This document shows, piece after piece, positions 8,491-17,515 of a stretch of 64,000 nucleotides of DNA. This DNA comes from JAVBQL01 sp031549085 (GTDB lineage Bacteria; Spirochaetota; GWE2-31-10; MWDO01). Location: positions 7,087 to 71,086 of the forward strand of contig JAVBQL010000012.1 of assembly GCA_031549085.1 (NCBI GenBank), in the 5' to 3' direction. Numbering within the stretch: position 1 is the first letter of the stretch; every line of letters starts with the position of its first letter. Below the pieces are notes generated by a model that saw only the letters and a program-made list of their open reading frames with translations, had not been told where the DNA came from and made no database searches. Made by a program: the position numbers and the translations under genes.

Positions 8491-9591
8491 TTATTTTTTG
8501 CCAACGACCTCTACATCAAAAATTAATGTAGCTTTCGCTGGAATAACAGGAGGAGCTCCTCGCTCTCCATATCCCATATAGTATGGTATTATAAGAACTC
8601 TTCTCTCTCCAACTTTCATGCCAGGTATTCCATCATCCCAACCAGGTATTAGTCTTCCAACTCCGATAGGGAACTCTATTGGTTCTCCTCTTTCAGAGTT
8701 GGAGTCAAACATTGTACCATTAATTAGATAACCTGAATAGTTAAAAGCGACAGTATTACCTCTCTCAACTTCACTAGCTCCACCATTTTTAACTATTGCA
8801 TATTTTATGCCACTCTCATTGGTAACGATTTTGTTCATATCAACACCAAGTTTTTTTAATAGAGCCTCATAACTAGCTTTGTTATCTTCCAATATTTTAG
8901 AAAATTCGGCCTCTTTTTTTTGCATGTTTTTTTCTACTATTTTTTTTCTATTCTCTTCAGAAAAAGCCTCTACAGGATCAAATTTTTTGGCATCATCTCC
9001 AACAGCAACAATCTTTAGGTTTTTTATATAAACATCACTGTAAGGTTTACTTGTATTTGGATCAACTTTAACTTTAGCTATCTTTTCTATAACATTCATT
9101 CCAGAAACGATCTCTCCAAATACTGTGTGTGCACCATCTAAATGGGGAGTCTCTTTTAATGTAATAAAAAATTGACTTCCATTTGTATTTGGTCCAGAGT
9201 TTGCCATAGATAAGATACCTGCCTTGTTGTGAGTTAGACTGGAATCAAACTCATCAGGAAAACTGTATCCAGGTCCGCCATATCCTGCACCTAGAGGGTC
9301 GCCACCCTGTATTACAAAGCCATCTATAATTCTATGAAATATAAGACCATTATAAAAGTGTTTTTTTGTTTTCTCCTCTGTTTTTGGATCAGTAGATTCT
9401 ATTAGCCCCTCTGCAAGTCCAGCAAAGTTTCCAACAGTTACAGGAGTAATATCATAATAGAGTTTTGCGGTAAAATTACCAAAATTGGTTTCAAATATAG
9501 CGTAGAGCCCATTCTCTTTTGGTACATCACTACCACATGAGCTAATAACAGCAGCTGACAACATAATCATAAGTACTATCCATTTTTTCAT
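8491..9591 (-). CDS. Lipoprotein dual immunophilin: cyclophilin plus FKBP peptidyl-prolyl isomerase
   Basis: A 366-residue envelope lipoprotein with two different prolyl isomerase domains. The signal peptide ends in the lipobox ISSC (Cys19). Residues about 28-200 form a cyclophilin domain with FHRIIDGFVIQGGD, NGSQFFIT and HLDGAHTVFG. Residues about 259-366 form an FKBP domain with FDSN, VGRLIPGWDDGIPGMKVGE and YGERG. Cyclophilin-FKBP fusions are an established small class known from Treponema denticola and Flavobacterium. I chose the ATG at 9591 because it begins the signal peptide and has AAGGA in front; a longer frame adds 18 unlikely residues. It probably helps fold exported proteins. Confidence 0.88.
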   Translation of the reverse strand: MKKWIVLMIMLSAAVISSCGSDVPKENGLYAIFETNFGNFTAKLYYDITPVTVGNFAGLAEGLIESTDPKTEEKTKKHFYNGLIFHRIIDGFVIQGGDPLGAGYGGPGYSFPDEFDSSLTHNKAGILSMANSGPNTNGSQFFITLKETPHLDGAHTVFGEIVSGMNVIEKIAKVKVDPNTSKPYSDVYIKNLKIVAVGDDAKKFDPVEAFSEENRKKIVEKNMQKKEAEFSKILEDNKASYEALLKKLGVDMNKIVTNESGIKYAIVKNGGASEVERGNTVAFNYSGYLINGTMFDSNSERGEPIEFPIGVGRLIPGWDDGIPGMKVGERRVLIIPYYMGYGERGAPPVIPAKATLIFDVEVVGKK

Positions 9592-9645
9592 AATATTTAT
9601 TTCCTTATTAAAGATTGAAAAATCTATTTCTTTAAAAGATATCAC

Positions 9646-9674
9646 AATGTAAAACTATTTGTTATAATAGTCAA
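9646..9674 (-). promoter_or_regulatory. Promoter for the immunophilin-arginine gene run
   Basis: On the minus strand TTGACT (9674-9669), a 17-base spacer and TACATT (9651-9646) match a sigma-70 promoter well. It lies in the gap after the OmpA-like gene and about 55 bases before the immunophilin ATG, and may drive the downstream argB-argD-carA-cyclase genes. Confidence 0.5.
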
Positions 9675-9680
9675 TGTTTT

Positions 9681-10886
9681 TTACTCTTCTAAAATGTATA
9701 TTTCAACTCTTCTATTTTTCATTCGTCCCTTCATTGTCTCATTAGAATCTAAAGGAACTTCTCCACCTCTTCCAATACATGATGTATTCTCATGGTCTAT
9801 ACTATCTTTCTCTATTAAATACTCAGCAACACTTCGGGCTCTCTCAAGGGAGAGAGCATCTCTTTCACTTTTTGTTCCTCTATCTGTTGTGTGCCCCTCT
9901 ATAAGGATAGGGTTATCTTTGAATTTTTTCAATATATCAGATATTTTATCCAATCTCTCTCTCTCTTTTGGAAGAAGTTTTGATGAATCTGGATTAAACT
10001 GTACATTATCTATAGATAATTTGACTCCTTTCTCATCTTTTTCAACTTCAATATCAACAATATCTCTCTCTTTTAAAGTGTTTTTTAGATCCTTAATAAT
10101 TTTATCTTTATTCATCTCTTTTATATCATTCCAGACCCTAATTCCATCATCAATAAATTCTATTGCCTCTCTTTTATTGTGAGGATTTAAAATTGTAAAT
10201 ATATAATCTCTCTGATACTCCTCTTTTACCCTACTGCCAGCACTATGATCAAAATATATTGTTCCCATCATTTTAGCATTTAGGTTTAATATAGATGGGT
10301 GCATCTCTATAACACCATCATTGTCTCTATTTATCTCATATTTATATTTTATTACAGAGACTTTTTTATTAAACTGTTTTTCATCATAACCAATGAACTC
10401 ATACTCTACATCAACAGGAAAAGTTGATAAAATTCCATCCCCAAATATGTCTTGTACCTCAATGCCATTAGCTCTCCATTTTTCACCAACAGCAACATCT
10501 TTATCTGGAAAAGTAGGTATATTTCTAAGTGTGGGCAAAAGAAACTGACTATTTATATCCATATTTCCAAATTCATCTCGATAAAATATGGATACATAGG
10601 TTTTGGTTATATCTTGGATTTTTGAGCTACTAAATTTGTTTAAATTAGAGTATGATGTATCCTCTTTTATTAAATACTTACCATCTTTGTGAGATAATAC
10701 CTCTGCTATGGTTTTTATGTTTTGGCTATACTCTAACAAAAATTTGCCATTTGAATATTGTCTACCATTTATCGTACAAACTATTCTTCTTTTTGTGCTT
10801 TCAGAAGGATTAAATTTGAATCTTTCAGAGTGTAAGATAAAAGGAAATACTATTATAAGTATAATAGATATAAATATTCTTTTCAT
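9681..10886 (-). CDS. OmpA-family peptidoglycan-anchoring outer-membrane or periplasmic protein
   Basis: An approximately 401-residue exported protein. It begins with a signal peptide (MKRIFISIILIIVFPFILHS). The last ~120 residues form an OmpA-like peptidoglycan-binding domain: VQFNPDSSKLLP, then IEGHTTDRG, a long LSLERARSVAEYL helix and the terminal NRRVEIYI with the conserved arginine. Residues about 25-250 are beta-rich and not recognised; they resemble spirochaetal OmpA-domain proteins in layout. I chose the ATG at 10886 over the upstream TTG because it starts the signal peptide directly. It probably ties the outer membrane to the cell wall. Confidence 0.8.
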   Translation of the reverse strand: MKRIFISIILIIVFPFILHSERFKFNPSESTKRRIVCTINGRQYSNGKFLLEYSQNIKTIAEVLSHKDGKYLIKEDTSYSNLNKFSSSKIQDITKTYVSIFYRDEFGNMDINSQFLLPTLRNIPTFPDKDVAVGEKWRANGIEVQDIFGDGILSTFPVDVEYEFIGYDEKQFNKKVSVIKYKYEINRDNDGVIEMHPSILNLNAKMMGTIYFDHSAGSRVKEEYQRDYIFTILNPHNKREAIEFIDDGIRVWNDIKEMNKDKIIKDLKNTLKERDIVDIEVEKDEKGVKLSIDNVQFNPDSSKLLPKERERLDKISDILKKFKDNPILIEGHTTDRGTKSERDALSLERARSVAEYLIEKDSIDHENTSCIGRGGEVPLDSNETMKGRMKNRRVEIYILEE

Positions 10887-10941
10887 AAAAAATATACCCA
10901 AACTTTTATTTAATAATTTATTTTATATGTTTTACAAATGT

Positions 10942-11211
10942 TTAATCATATGGAAATTGACACTCAATTAGCTCTTTTATTTTACCTATTGCAATATCAG
11001 CATCACTTCCCTTAGCTTCTATAGTTACCTGAGTGTTATATCCAAGTTCAAGAATGATAACTTGTAAAACATTTTTTGCATCAGCAACAACACCATTATG
11101 AATTATTTTTACTTGAGATTCATAATTTTTAGCGGCATTGGCTATCTCTCCAGATGGCCTTGCATGTATTCCTCTATTATTTTTTACAACCGCTGTAACA
11201 AAGAGGTCCAT
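10942..11211 (-). CDS. ptsH: Phosphocarrier protein HPr
   Basis: Small 89-residue cytoplasmic phosphocarrier of the PEP phosphotransferase system. The phosphorylatable histidine is His16 in GIHARPSG. The regulatory serine that HPr kinase modifies in many bacteria (normally A-K-S near residue 46) is replaced by asparagine (A-K-N, Asn47), so the classic Ser-phosphorylation switch is absent in this copy. No enzyme I or HPr kinase gene is in the window. It is separated by about 150 bases from ileS, and its own leader has no clear consensus promoter. Confidence 0.9.
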   Translation of the reverse strand: MDLFVTAVVKNNRGIHARPSGEIANAAKNYESQVKIIHNGVVADAKNVLQVIILELGYNTQVTIEAKGSDADIAIGKIKELIECQFPYD

Positions 11212-11363
11212 AAATAATCCTTGTTATTTAAATTAAATATAATAGTTTCTTCAATAAAATTCCATTATTAGTACACAGAATAATAAAATTTCATATTACA
11301 CCATTTTACTAAACATATTAAACTCCAATTTAAATCATAGATTAAACTTTTTTAATTTAAATA

Positions 11364-14300
11364 TTAAATTATGCTTTTTTGAATAGCAACTTTAATATCT
11401 ACTCCATTAACATTTATTACATTTTTAGCAATATTACTACCTTTTTCTATCTTGTTTGCAAGAGTCTCATCTTTTATTATATTTTTCCAACTGCCTATTG
11501 CAGAGGCAATCTCATTATTTGTGATATTGTGGAATATAGAAATCCTATCAGTTACGTTGAAGTTTTCCTCTTTCCTCATATTTTGTATATGTCTGATAAA
11601 TTCTCTTGCTATTCCCTCCTCTATAAGCTCTTTTGTAAGGTTTGTATCCAATGCCACTGTAAGAGTTCCATCATTCAATATTGTTAGTCCCTCTTTCTCC
11701 TTTCTTTCTATTAAAACATCTTCTTTTGATAGTAGGAGCTCACTTCCATTAAACATAAGTTTTATATTTTTATCAGCTTCGAGATCATCTACCTCTTTTG
11801 AGCCAAATTGAGTGATAAGTTCTGCAATGGCCTTCATATCTTTGCCAACTCTCTTTCCAAGTACTCTGAAGTTTGCTTTGCAGGAGAGGGTTACAAGTTT
11901 CTCCTCCTCCTTTTCATAGAGGACATTTTTTACATTAAGCTCCTCCTGTATTATGCTCTCCATCTTCTTTAATAGCTCTATCTCTCTCTCATTTTTGGTT
12001 ATTAAATAGACTCCATTTAGAGGTTTTCTTAAATTTATCTCTACTTTTGCTCTTAGAGCTCGCCCCATCTCAACACACTTTTGTACCAACTCCATCTCTC
12101 TCTCTAGCATCTCATCACGTATTTTATCGTTTGGAGTAGGGTAGTCGCATAGGTGTATAGATATAGGCATAGAGTCTGTTCTTAAGTTTTGATATATCTC
12201 TTCAGTCAAAAATGGAGCTATAGGAGCAGCAACTAAACAAAACTTCAACAATGCATTATATAAGGTAGAATATGCTTCAAACTTATCAGAGTCATTTTCA
12301 GATTTCCAGAACCTGCGTCTTGATCGCCTTATATACCAGTTTGTTAATTGGTCTATATAGCTGTACAAGGTTTTTATAGCAAGGCTAAAATCATACTCTG
12401 CCATAGCTTTATCAACAGAGGTGATTAGCAACTCTGTAAAACTATTAAGCCATATATCGAGAGGGTTTGAAAATATATTTGTCAATTTCGACTGGTCAAA
12501 ACCATCAACATTGGCATATGTTATAAAAAATGAGTATGAATTCCATAGTGGGAGGTGAAAGTTTTTTATAACCTCATTAACACCTGTTTCACTAAAGAGA
12601 AGATCACCAGCTTTTACTGCAGCAGAGTTCATAAGGAAGAGTCTCAAGGCATCAGCGCCATACTTATCAAAGACCTCATCAACTTCGGGATAGTTTTTCA
12701 GTCTCTTTGACATCTTTCGCCCATCTTCAGCAAGAACAAGCCCATTCACAACAACATTGTTAAAAGCGTTCTTATCAAATAGGGCAGCTCCAAGAACTAC
12801 AAGGGTATAGAACCAACCTCTAGTCTGGTCAAGCCCCTCTGCTATAAAGTCAGCTGGATAGGTAGCTTCAAACTTCTCCTTATTTTCAAAAGGGTAGTGG
12901 TTCTGTGCATATGGCATAGCACCGGACTCAAACCAGCAATCCAATACCTCTTCAACTCTAGTAGATTTTCCGCCGCAATCTGGACAGTTGAACTCTATCT
13001 TATCAACATATTGCTTATGAAGGTCACTGACTTTTGTCTTTGATAGGGTCTCAAGCTCATTTATACTACCAATAGCATGTCTCTTTCCACACTTCTCGCA
13101 TATCCATACAGGTATAGGACAGCCCCAATATCTGTTTCTGCTTATAGCCCAATCTATTGCCTGAGCGATCCACTTACCAAAGCGTCCCTCTTTTATATGT
13201 TCAGGCACCCAATTGATCTTCTCATTTGCATTTATCATGCTCTGTTTGATTTTTTGTATATCAACAAACCAGCTGGATATGGCTCTATATATTAGAGGCT
13301 CATCACATCGCCAGCAGTGAGGATAGCTATGCTGATATGTCTCATGTTTAACAAGCTTCTTCTCTTCTTTGAGCTTCTTTATTATATCTTTATCAGCCTT
13401 CTTTATATTGACGCCATTAAAGTCATATACCTCTTCAGTGAATTGCCCCTCTGCATCTATTGGCAGTGGTGCTGGAAGGCCATTTTTTTTACCTATTTCG
13501 GCATCATCTTCACCAAATGCAGGCGCAATATGGACTATTCCAGTACCAGATTCGGTGGTTACATGGTGACCTGCCACAACAACAAAAGCTCCATCTTTCT
13601 CAAAGTTTTTAAAGTATGGCAGTAGAGGTATATATTTTTTGCCTACAAGCTCTTTTCCATTAAATTCTCTTACTATCTTTATCTTCTCTGCCTCTTTATA
13701 GTAGTTAGGCAAGCGATCTTTTGCCAATATGTATCTGTTTTCACCATCTTCTATCTCTACATAATCTATAGATTCTCCAACTGCCAAAGCAACATTAGAT
13801 GGAAGTGTCCATGGTGTAGTTGTCCATGCCAATATTTTAGCCTCTTCATCTTTTAATTGAAATGCAACAGTTATTGCTGGATCTTGTGTATCTTTGTAGC
13901 CCTGATTGGTTTCAAAATTTGATAGTGGAGTAGTACACCTATTACAGTATGGCAATATTTTGAAGCCCTCATATATCAAGCCCTTATCCCATAATGTTTT
14001 GAACACCCACCATATTGACTCCATATAGTATGGATCCATTGTTTTATATGAGTTTTCAAAATCTACCCATCGTCCCATCCTATTGACAGATTTCTCCCAC
14101 TCATTGGTGTAGCGAAGAACACTATCTTTACATGCGTCATTGAATTTATCTATACCAAATGCCAATATATCTTTTTTACTATTTAAATGTAGCTCTTTCT
14201 CAATTAGATTCTCAACAGGAAGCCCATGGCAGTCCCAACCCCAGCGCCTCTCTACATATTTCCCTTTCATCGTTTGATAGCGAGGAACAATATCTTTTAT

Positions 14301-14492
14301 GGTACCAGGAAGAATATGTCCATAGTGAGGAAGTCCAGTTGCGAAGGGAGGACCATCATAGAAGACAAACTGCTCTCCGTTTTTAGTTTTTTCTAATGAT
14401 TTTTCAAAACATTTGTTATCTTTCCAAAACTTTAGTATTGCTTCCTCTTGTTTTGCAAAACTAACATTTTTATCTATATCTTTAAATGACAT
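11364..14492 (-). CDS. ileS: Isoleucyl-tRNA synthetase, long eukaryote-like type
   Basis: A 1042-residue class I synthetase charging tRNA-Ile. The HIGH motif appears as PHYGHI near residue 57 and the KMSKS motif as DGRKMSKRLKNYP. The opening segment (FYDGPPFATGLPHYGHIL then RRWGWDCHGLPVENLIEKE) and length of over 1000 residues match the type 2, eukaryote-like IleRS, a group generally less sensitive to pseudomonic acid than the shorter bacterial type. No C-terminal zinc finger of the E. coli type is seen; the C-terminus is the type 2 domain. Confidence 0.95.
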   Translation of the reverse strand: MSFKDIDKNVSFAKQEEAILKFWKDNKCFEKSLEKTKNGEQFVFYDGPPFATGLPHYGHILPGTIKDIVPRYQTMKGKYVERRWGWDCHGLPVENLIEKELHLNSKKDILAFGIDKFNDACKDSVLRYTNEWEKSVNRMGRWVDFENSYKTMDPYYMESIWWVFKTLWDKGLIYEGFKILPYCNRCTTPLSNFETNQGYKDTQDPAITVAFQLKDEEAKILAWTTTPWTLPSNVALAVGESIDYVEIEDGENRYILAKDRLPNYYKEAEKIKIVREFNGKELVGKKYIPLLPYFKNFEKDGAFVVVAGHHVTTESGTGIVHIAPAFGEDDAEIGKKNGLPAPLPIDAEGQFTEEVYDFNGVNIKKADKDIIKKLKEEKKLVKHETYQHSYPHCWRCDEPLIYRAISSWFVDIQKIKQSMINANEKINWVPEHIKEGRFGKWIAQAIDWAISRNRYWGCPIPVWICEKCGKRHAIGSINELETLSKTKVSDLHKQYVDKIEFNCPDCGGKSTRVEEVLDCWFESGAMPYAQNHYPFENKEKFEATYPADFIAEGLDQTRGWFYTLVVLGAALFDKNAFNNVVVNGLVLAEDGRKMSKRLKNYPEVDEVFDKYGADALRLFLMNSAAVKAGDLLFSETGVNEVIKNFHLPLWNSYSFFITYANVDGFDQSKLTNIFSNPLDIWLNSFTELLITSVDKAMAEYDFSLAIKTLYSYIDQLTNWYIRRSRRRFWKSENDSDKFEAYSTLYNALLKFCLVAAPIAPFLTEEIYQNLRTDSMPISIHLCDYPTPNDKIRDEMLEREMELVQKCVEMGRALRAKVEINLRKPLNGVYLITKNEREIELLKKMESIIQEELNVKNVLYEKEEEKLVTLSCKANFRVLGKRVGKDMKAIAELITQFGSKEVDDLEADKNIKLMFNGSELLLSKEDVLIERKEKEGLTILNDGTLTVALDTNLTKELIEEGIAREFIRHIQNMRKEENFNVTDRISIFHNITNNEIASAIGSWKNIIKDETLANKIEKGSNIAKNVINVNGVDIKVAIQKSII

Positions 14493-14575
14493 TTTTTTCT
14501 CTCTATTGTTTATATTAGTCTATCAAAATGATCCTTCTAATATATTTAAGTTTCAAGAAAAAATCAATACCTAAA

Positions 14576-14599
14576 TTGAACTATTTTTGAATAGTTCAA
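14576..14599. repeat. Inverted repeat in the ileS-cupin divergent gap
   Basis: The arms TTGAACTAT and ATAGTTCAA pair perfectly over nine bases around a six-base centre (TTTTGA). It lies in the divergent gap between ileS and the cupin gene, immediately before a TTGACT hexamer at 14604. Symmetry and position fit a regulator-binding site; it lacks a T-run, so a terminator is unlikely. Confidence 0.4.
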
Positions 14600-14658
14600 A
14601 ACATTGACTTTTTTATAACAATACTTTAAGTTTCTTATAATTTGATAGGAGTAATTTT

Positions 14659-15012
14659 ATGGATAAAATAAATTTCAAAGATGCTAGTAAAAAAATTGAA
14701 AACATATATGAATACAATCTTCTATCCAAATTAAATGATCACACTTTTACAATGGTCAAAGTAGAAAATAGAGTACTGGACTTTCATACTCATAGAGATT
14801 CTGATGAGGCTTTTTATATTATTGAAGGTAAAATGAAAATAGAGCTTGAAAATAAAATTGTTGAATTGAATGAGGGAGATATGTTTGTTGTCAAAAAAGG
14901 TATTTCGCATAGACCCATTTGTGAAGGGTTTGTTACATGTCTGCTTATCGAAAAAGTTGGAACGCTAACAGCTGAGAATTCTCCAGGGACTCATAAAAAT
15001 AATATATCTTAA
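14659..15012 (+). CDS. Single-domain cupin protein
   Basis: A 117-residue small beta-barrel protein. The two cupin metal motifs are recognisable: DFHTHRDSDEAFYIIEGKM (His, His, Glu ligands near residues 39-46) and the second motif around FVVKKGISHRP (His near 86). Such proteins bind a metal and can be enzymes or sensors; the substrate is not evident. AGGAG-like bases (ATAGGAG) precede the ATG. It is the only plus-strand gene in a long minus-strand region and its last four bases overlap the end of birA convergently. Confidence 0.75.
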   Translation: MDKINFKDASKKIENIYEYNLLSKLNDHTFTMVKVENRVLDFHTHRDSDEAFYIIEGKMKIELENKIVELNEGDMFVVKKGISHRPICEGFVTCLLIEKVGTLTAENSPGTHKNNIS

Positions 15013-15740
15013 AATTGAATTGGCTCTATCTTTAGATCTCCAGATATTATCTCTATCAGTTCCCCATTATCTCTCTCAAATATTACAATTCCATCATCTT
15101 TAATATTTAAAACTTTTCCTTTTGCGATATCCTCTCCATTTTGCCAAGAGGCACTTTTGTTTATTATGTTGGCTTCTATAAAATACTCTTTTTTTATTAT
15201 TTCTACTCCACCTTTTGAGTTTAGTATATCAAGTTGTTTTTTTATATTTTTTATATACTCTCTTGTAAACTTGTTCAAGTCAATATTTTTTTTTGTCTCT
15301 AAAGATATCGATGTGGCTCTCTTTTCTATTTTTTCGAAGTCAGTTTCGTTATTATTAATATTTATTCCAATTCCTATAATAATTCTAGATATTTTTCCAT
15401 TTTGCCATTCACTTTCAGCCAATACACCCGCTAATTTTCCATTTTTTATGTAAATATCATTTGGCCACTTTATCCAATTATTTTTTATTTTATATTTTTT
15501 TAAGATTTTTGTTAATGAGAGTGACATAGTTGCAATTAGCCATATAGGTGATACATATTTTTCTGGATGTAGTAATAGCGAAAGTGAGAGATTTTTGTTC
15601 TCCTCTGTTATCCAGCTTCTATTTTCTCTTCCTCTTCCAGCTGTTTGGTTGAATGTGTAGAGTATAGTATCCTCTTTTTGTGGATTATTTTTTAAATAGA
15701 GGTTTGTAGAGTCTACCTTTTCAATATATATCTCTTTCAT
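15009..15740 (-). CDS. birA: Biotin-protein ligase, without DNA-binding domain
   Basis: A 243-residue ligase that activates biotin with ATP and attaches it to carrier proteins. The biotinyl-AMP loop GRGRENRSW is at 35-43, and KWPND at 91-95 carries the catalytic lysine. GKLAGVLAE and the C-terminal SH3-like domain follow. There is no N-terminal helix-turn-helix, so this is the monofunctional class that does not repress biotin genes. It overlaps the cupin gene by four bases tail to tail and lies 15 bases after rsgA. Confidence 0.9.
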   Translation of the reverse strand: MKEIYIEKVDSTNLYLKNNPQKEDTILYTFNQTAGRGRENRSWITEENKNLSLSLLLHPEKYVSPIWLIATMSLSLTKILKKYKIKNNWIKWPNDIYIKNGKLAGVLAESEWQNGKISRIIIGIGININNNETDFEKIEKRATSISLETKKNIDLNKFTREYIKNIKKQLDILNSKGGVEIIKKEYFIEANIINKSASWQNGEDIAKGKVLNIKDDGIVIFERDNGELIEIISGDLKIEPIQF

Positions 15741-15755
15741 TTATAATAATTTCAC

Positions 15756-16688
15756 CTATATTTCAGAGTCAGATATCTTCTCTATGGTCTCTCTTATTCT
15801 GAGGTAGCTCTCATATCTAAACTCCTCTATATCACCGTTTTCAAGAGCTTCCAACACTCTGCAGTTTGGTTCATCAATATGCTGACAGGTTGGAAATCTA
15901 CAATCTGCTCTAAACTCATCAAAATCTCTAAAGAAGGCTTCAACATCATTAGGTTTATCTATATACACCGCAAGCTCTCTAATACCTGGGGTATCTATTA
16001 TATGTCCACCAAATGAGAGGGGGTAGACCTGTGAAAATGTAGTTGTATGTCTTCCTCTATTAAATTTCTTATTAATTTCACCAACTCTTATTTTACTATA
16101 TTGCTCATCGATTCTCTTTATAATAGAGCTCTTTCCAACACCAGATCTCCCATTAAAACTGCAAAGTTTATCTTTTATCTTGTCCTTTAATTTGTCTATT
16201 CCACTATTTGTAACAGTTGATACATCAATGGTCTCTATATTTAGTTTTTCATAGGTATTTTTTGCGAGTTCATAGAGCTCTCTATTATCATCATTCAGTA
16301 AATCTATTTTATTGAAAACAATCAATAGAGGAATTTTCATATAGTCAGCACTTATAATACACCTATCTATAAAAAATGGGCGAAGTGGCGGGGTATCAAT
16401 GGAATCAACAACTATCAGGTAGTCAAGATTAGCAACAATTGTTTGAATCTCTCTTCCACTATTTTTCAGGCGGCGAAACTCGTTTTTTCTCTCATATCTT
16501 GATATTATTCTTCCAGTTTTAGCATCAATTTTTTCAAACCGTACTCTATCTCCAGCAACCAAAGGTGAGAGCTCCTTTCTATTTTTTATAGAGAATTCTG
16601 TATCTAATATTTTACCTTTTATTGTGGATTGGTATATTTTGTTTTCTTGCTTATCTAGGACATAAAAAATTGATCTTACGCCTGACAT
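15756..16688 (-). CDS. rsgA: Ribosome small-subunit biogenesis GTPase RsgA
   Basis: Circularly permuted GTPase, about 310 residues, that assists 30S maturation. An OB-fold is followed by G4 (FNKIDLL), then G1 (GRSGVGKSS), then G3 (DTPG), the permuted order of the family. The C-terminal zinc motif is CRFPTCQHIDEPNC. I place the start at the ATG at 16688, ten bases after the murI stop with GGA in front. A TTG at 16709 would extend it by seven residues and overlap murI. Confidence 0.9.
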   Translation of the reverse strand: MSGVRSIFYVLDKQENKIYQSTIKGKILDTEFSIKNRKELSPLVAGDRVRFEKIDAKTGRIISRYERKNEFRRLKNSGREIQTIVANLDYLIVVDSIDTPPLRPFFIDRCIISADYMKIPLLIVFNKIDLLNDDNRELYELAKNTYEKLNIETIDVSTVTNSGIDKLKDKIKDKLCSFNGRSGVGKSSIIKRIDEQYSKIRVGEINKKFNRGRHTTTFSQVYPLSFGGHIIDTPGIRELAVYIDKPNDVEAFFRDFDEFRADCRFPTCQHIDEPNCRVLEALENGDIEEFRYESYLRIRETIEKISDSEI

Positions 16689-16698
16689 TATAAGTCCA

Positions 16699-17490
16699 TC
16701 ACTTATCAATGTGTCTTACCATTATAGTATCAAATATTTTCAATTTGCTGTTTATCTTTTTATATTTATCAAGACTATTCTCATCACTTAGAAAAAGTAT
16801 TCGCTCTGGTTTATCAGAGTCTATTGAGCCATCTGATACTGCTTTAATTCTATTAGAGACCCCCTCTCTTGGGTCTATAATATTTATTCTATTTTCAAAA
16901 TAACTCTCTATATCATCTTTTATGAAAGAATAGTGAGTACACCCCAAAACTAGAGTATCTATATCATTCTCTTTGAAAATTTTTAGCTCCTCATCAATTA
17001 CTCTCTTTTTCTCATCTTGAGAGTAGTCCTCTTCCACTATCTTTACCAAAGGGTTTGATGCCTTCATAAAGACACTCTTATTTTTAGCAAACTCATCAAC
17101 CAGATTTGAAAGATATTCAAGCTCTACAGTTGTTTCGGTAGCTATTACACCTATTTTATCATTTTTTGTAATTTCAGCAGCAACTTTTATAGGTGGAACA
17201 GTTCCAATTATTGGAATATCTGTATACTCTCTTAAAGGTGCAAGTGCAGAGACAGAAGCAGTATTGCAAGCTATTACAATTAGTGCAATGTCAAAATCTT
17301 TTTTTAAGTTATCATAGATATCTTTAATATATCTAAAAAGTTCTTCTTTACTCTTTTTACCATATGGAAAGTGGATCGTGTCACCAAAATAGATAATATT
17401 TGCATGGCTATTATTTTTTAGATAGTAGTGAAGAATCGATAAGCCACCCTGTCCTGAATCTAAAAATAGAGCAAATTTTCTACTTTCCAT
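16699..17490 (-). CDS. murI: Glutamate racemase
   Basis: A 263-residue racemase that makes D-glutamate for peptidoglycan. The two catalytic cysteines are present: C75 in VIACNTAS and C184 in LGCTHY, and the N-terminal DSGQGGLS loop matches the family DSGxGG. Length is normal. It sits between a SurA/PrsA-like lipoprotein gene (25 bases upstream) and rsgA (10 bases), in a run of envelope and housekeeping genes. Confidence 0.93.
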   Translation of the reverse strand: MESRKFALFLDSGQGGLSILHYYLKNNSHANIIYFGDTIHFPYGKKSKEELFRYIKDIYDNLKKDFDIALIVIACNTASVSALAPLREYTDIPIIGTVPPIKVAAEITKNDKIGVIATETTVELEYLSNLVDEFAKNKSVFMKASNPLVKIVEEDYSQDEKKRVIDEELKIFKENDIDTLVLGCTHYSFIKDDIESYFENRINIIDPREGVSNRIKAVSDGSIDSDKPERILFLSDENSLDKYKKINSKLKIFDTIMVRHIDK

Positions 17491-17515
17491 ATTTCCTCTG
17501 TTTAAAGTTAATCTC

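Noticed and set aside
11212..11363. T-box or other riboswitch between ileS and ptsH or in front of ileS
   Set aside because: The gaps are short, AT-rich and lack the conserved T-box sequence or a specifier stem.
11452..11811. 119-codon plus-strand open frame opposite ileS
   Set aside because: It lies wholly antisense to well-conserved synthetase sequence, has no ribosome-binding site, and its translation is low-complexity Ser/Phe/Ile typical of shadow frames.
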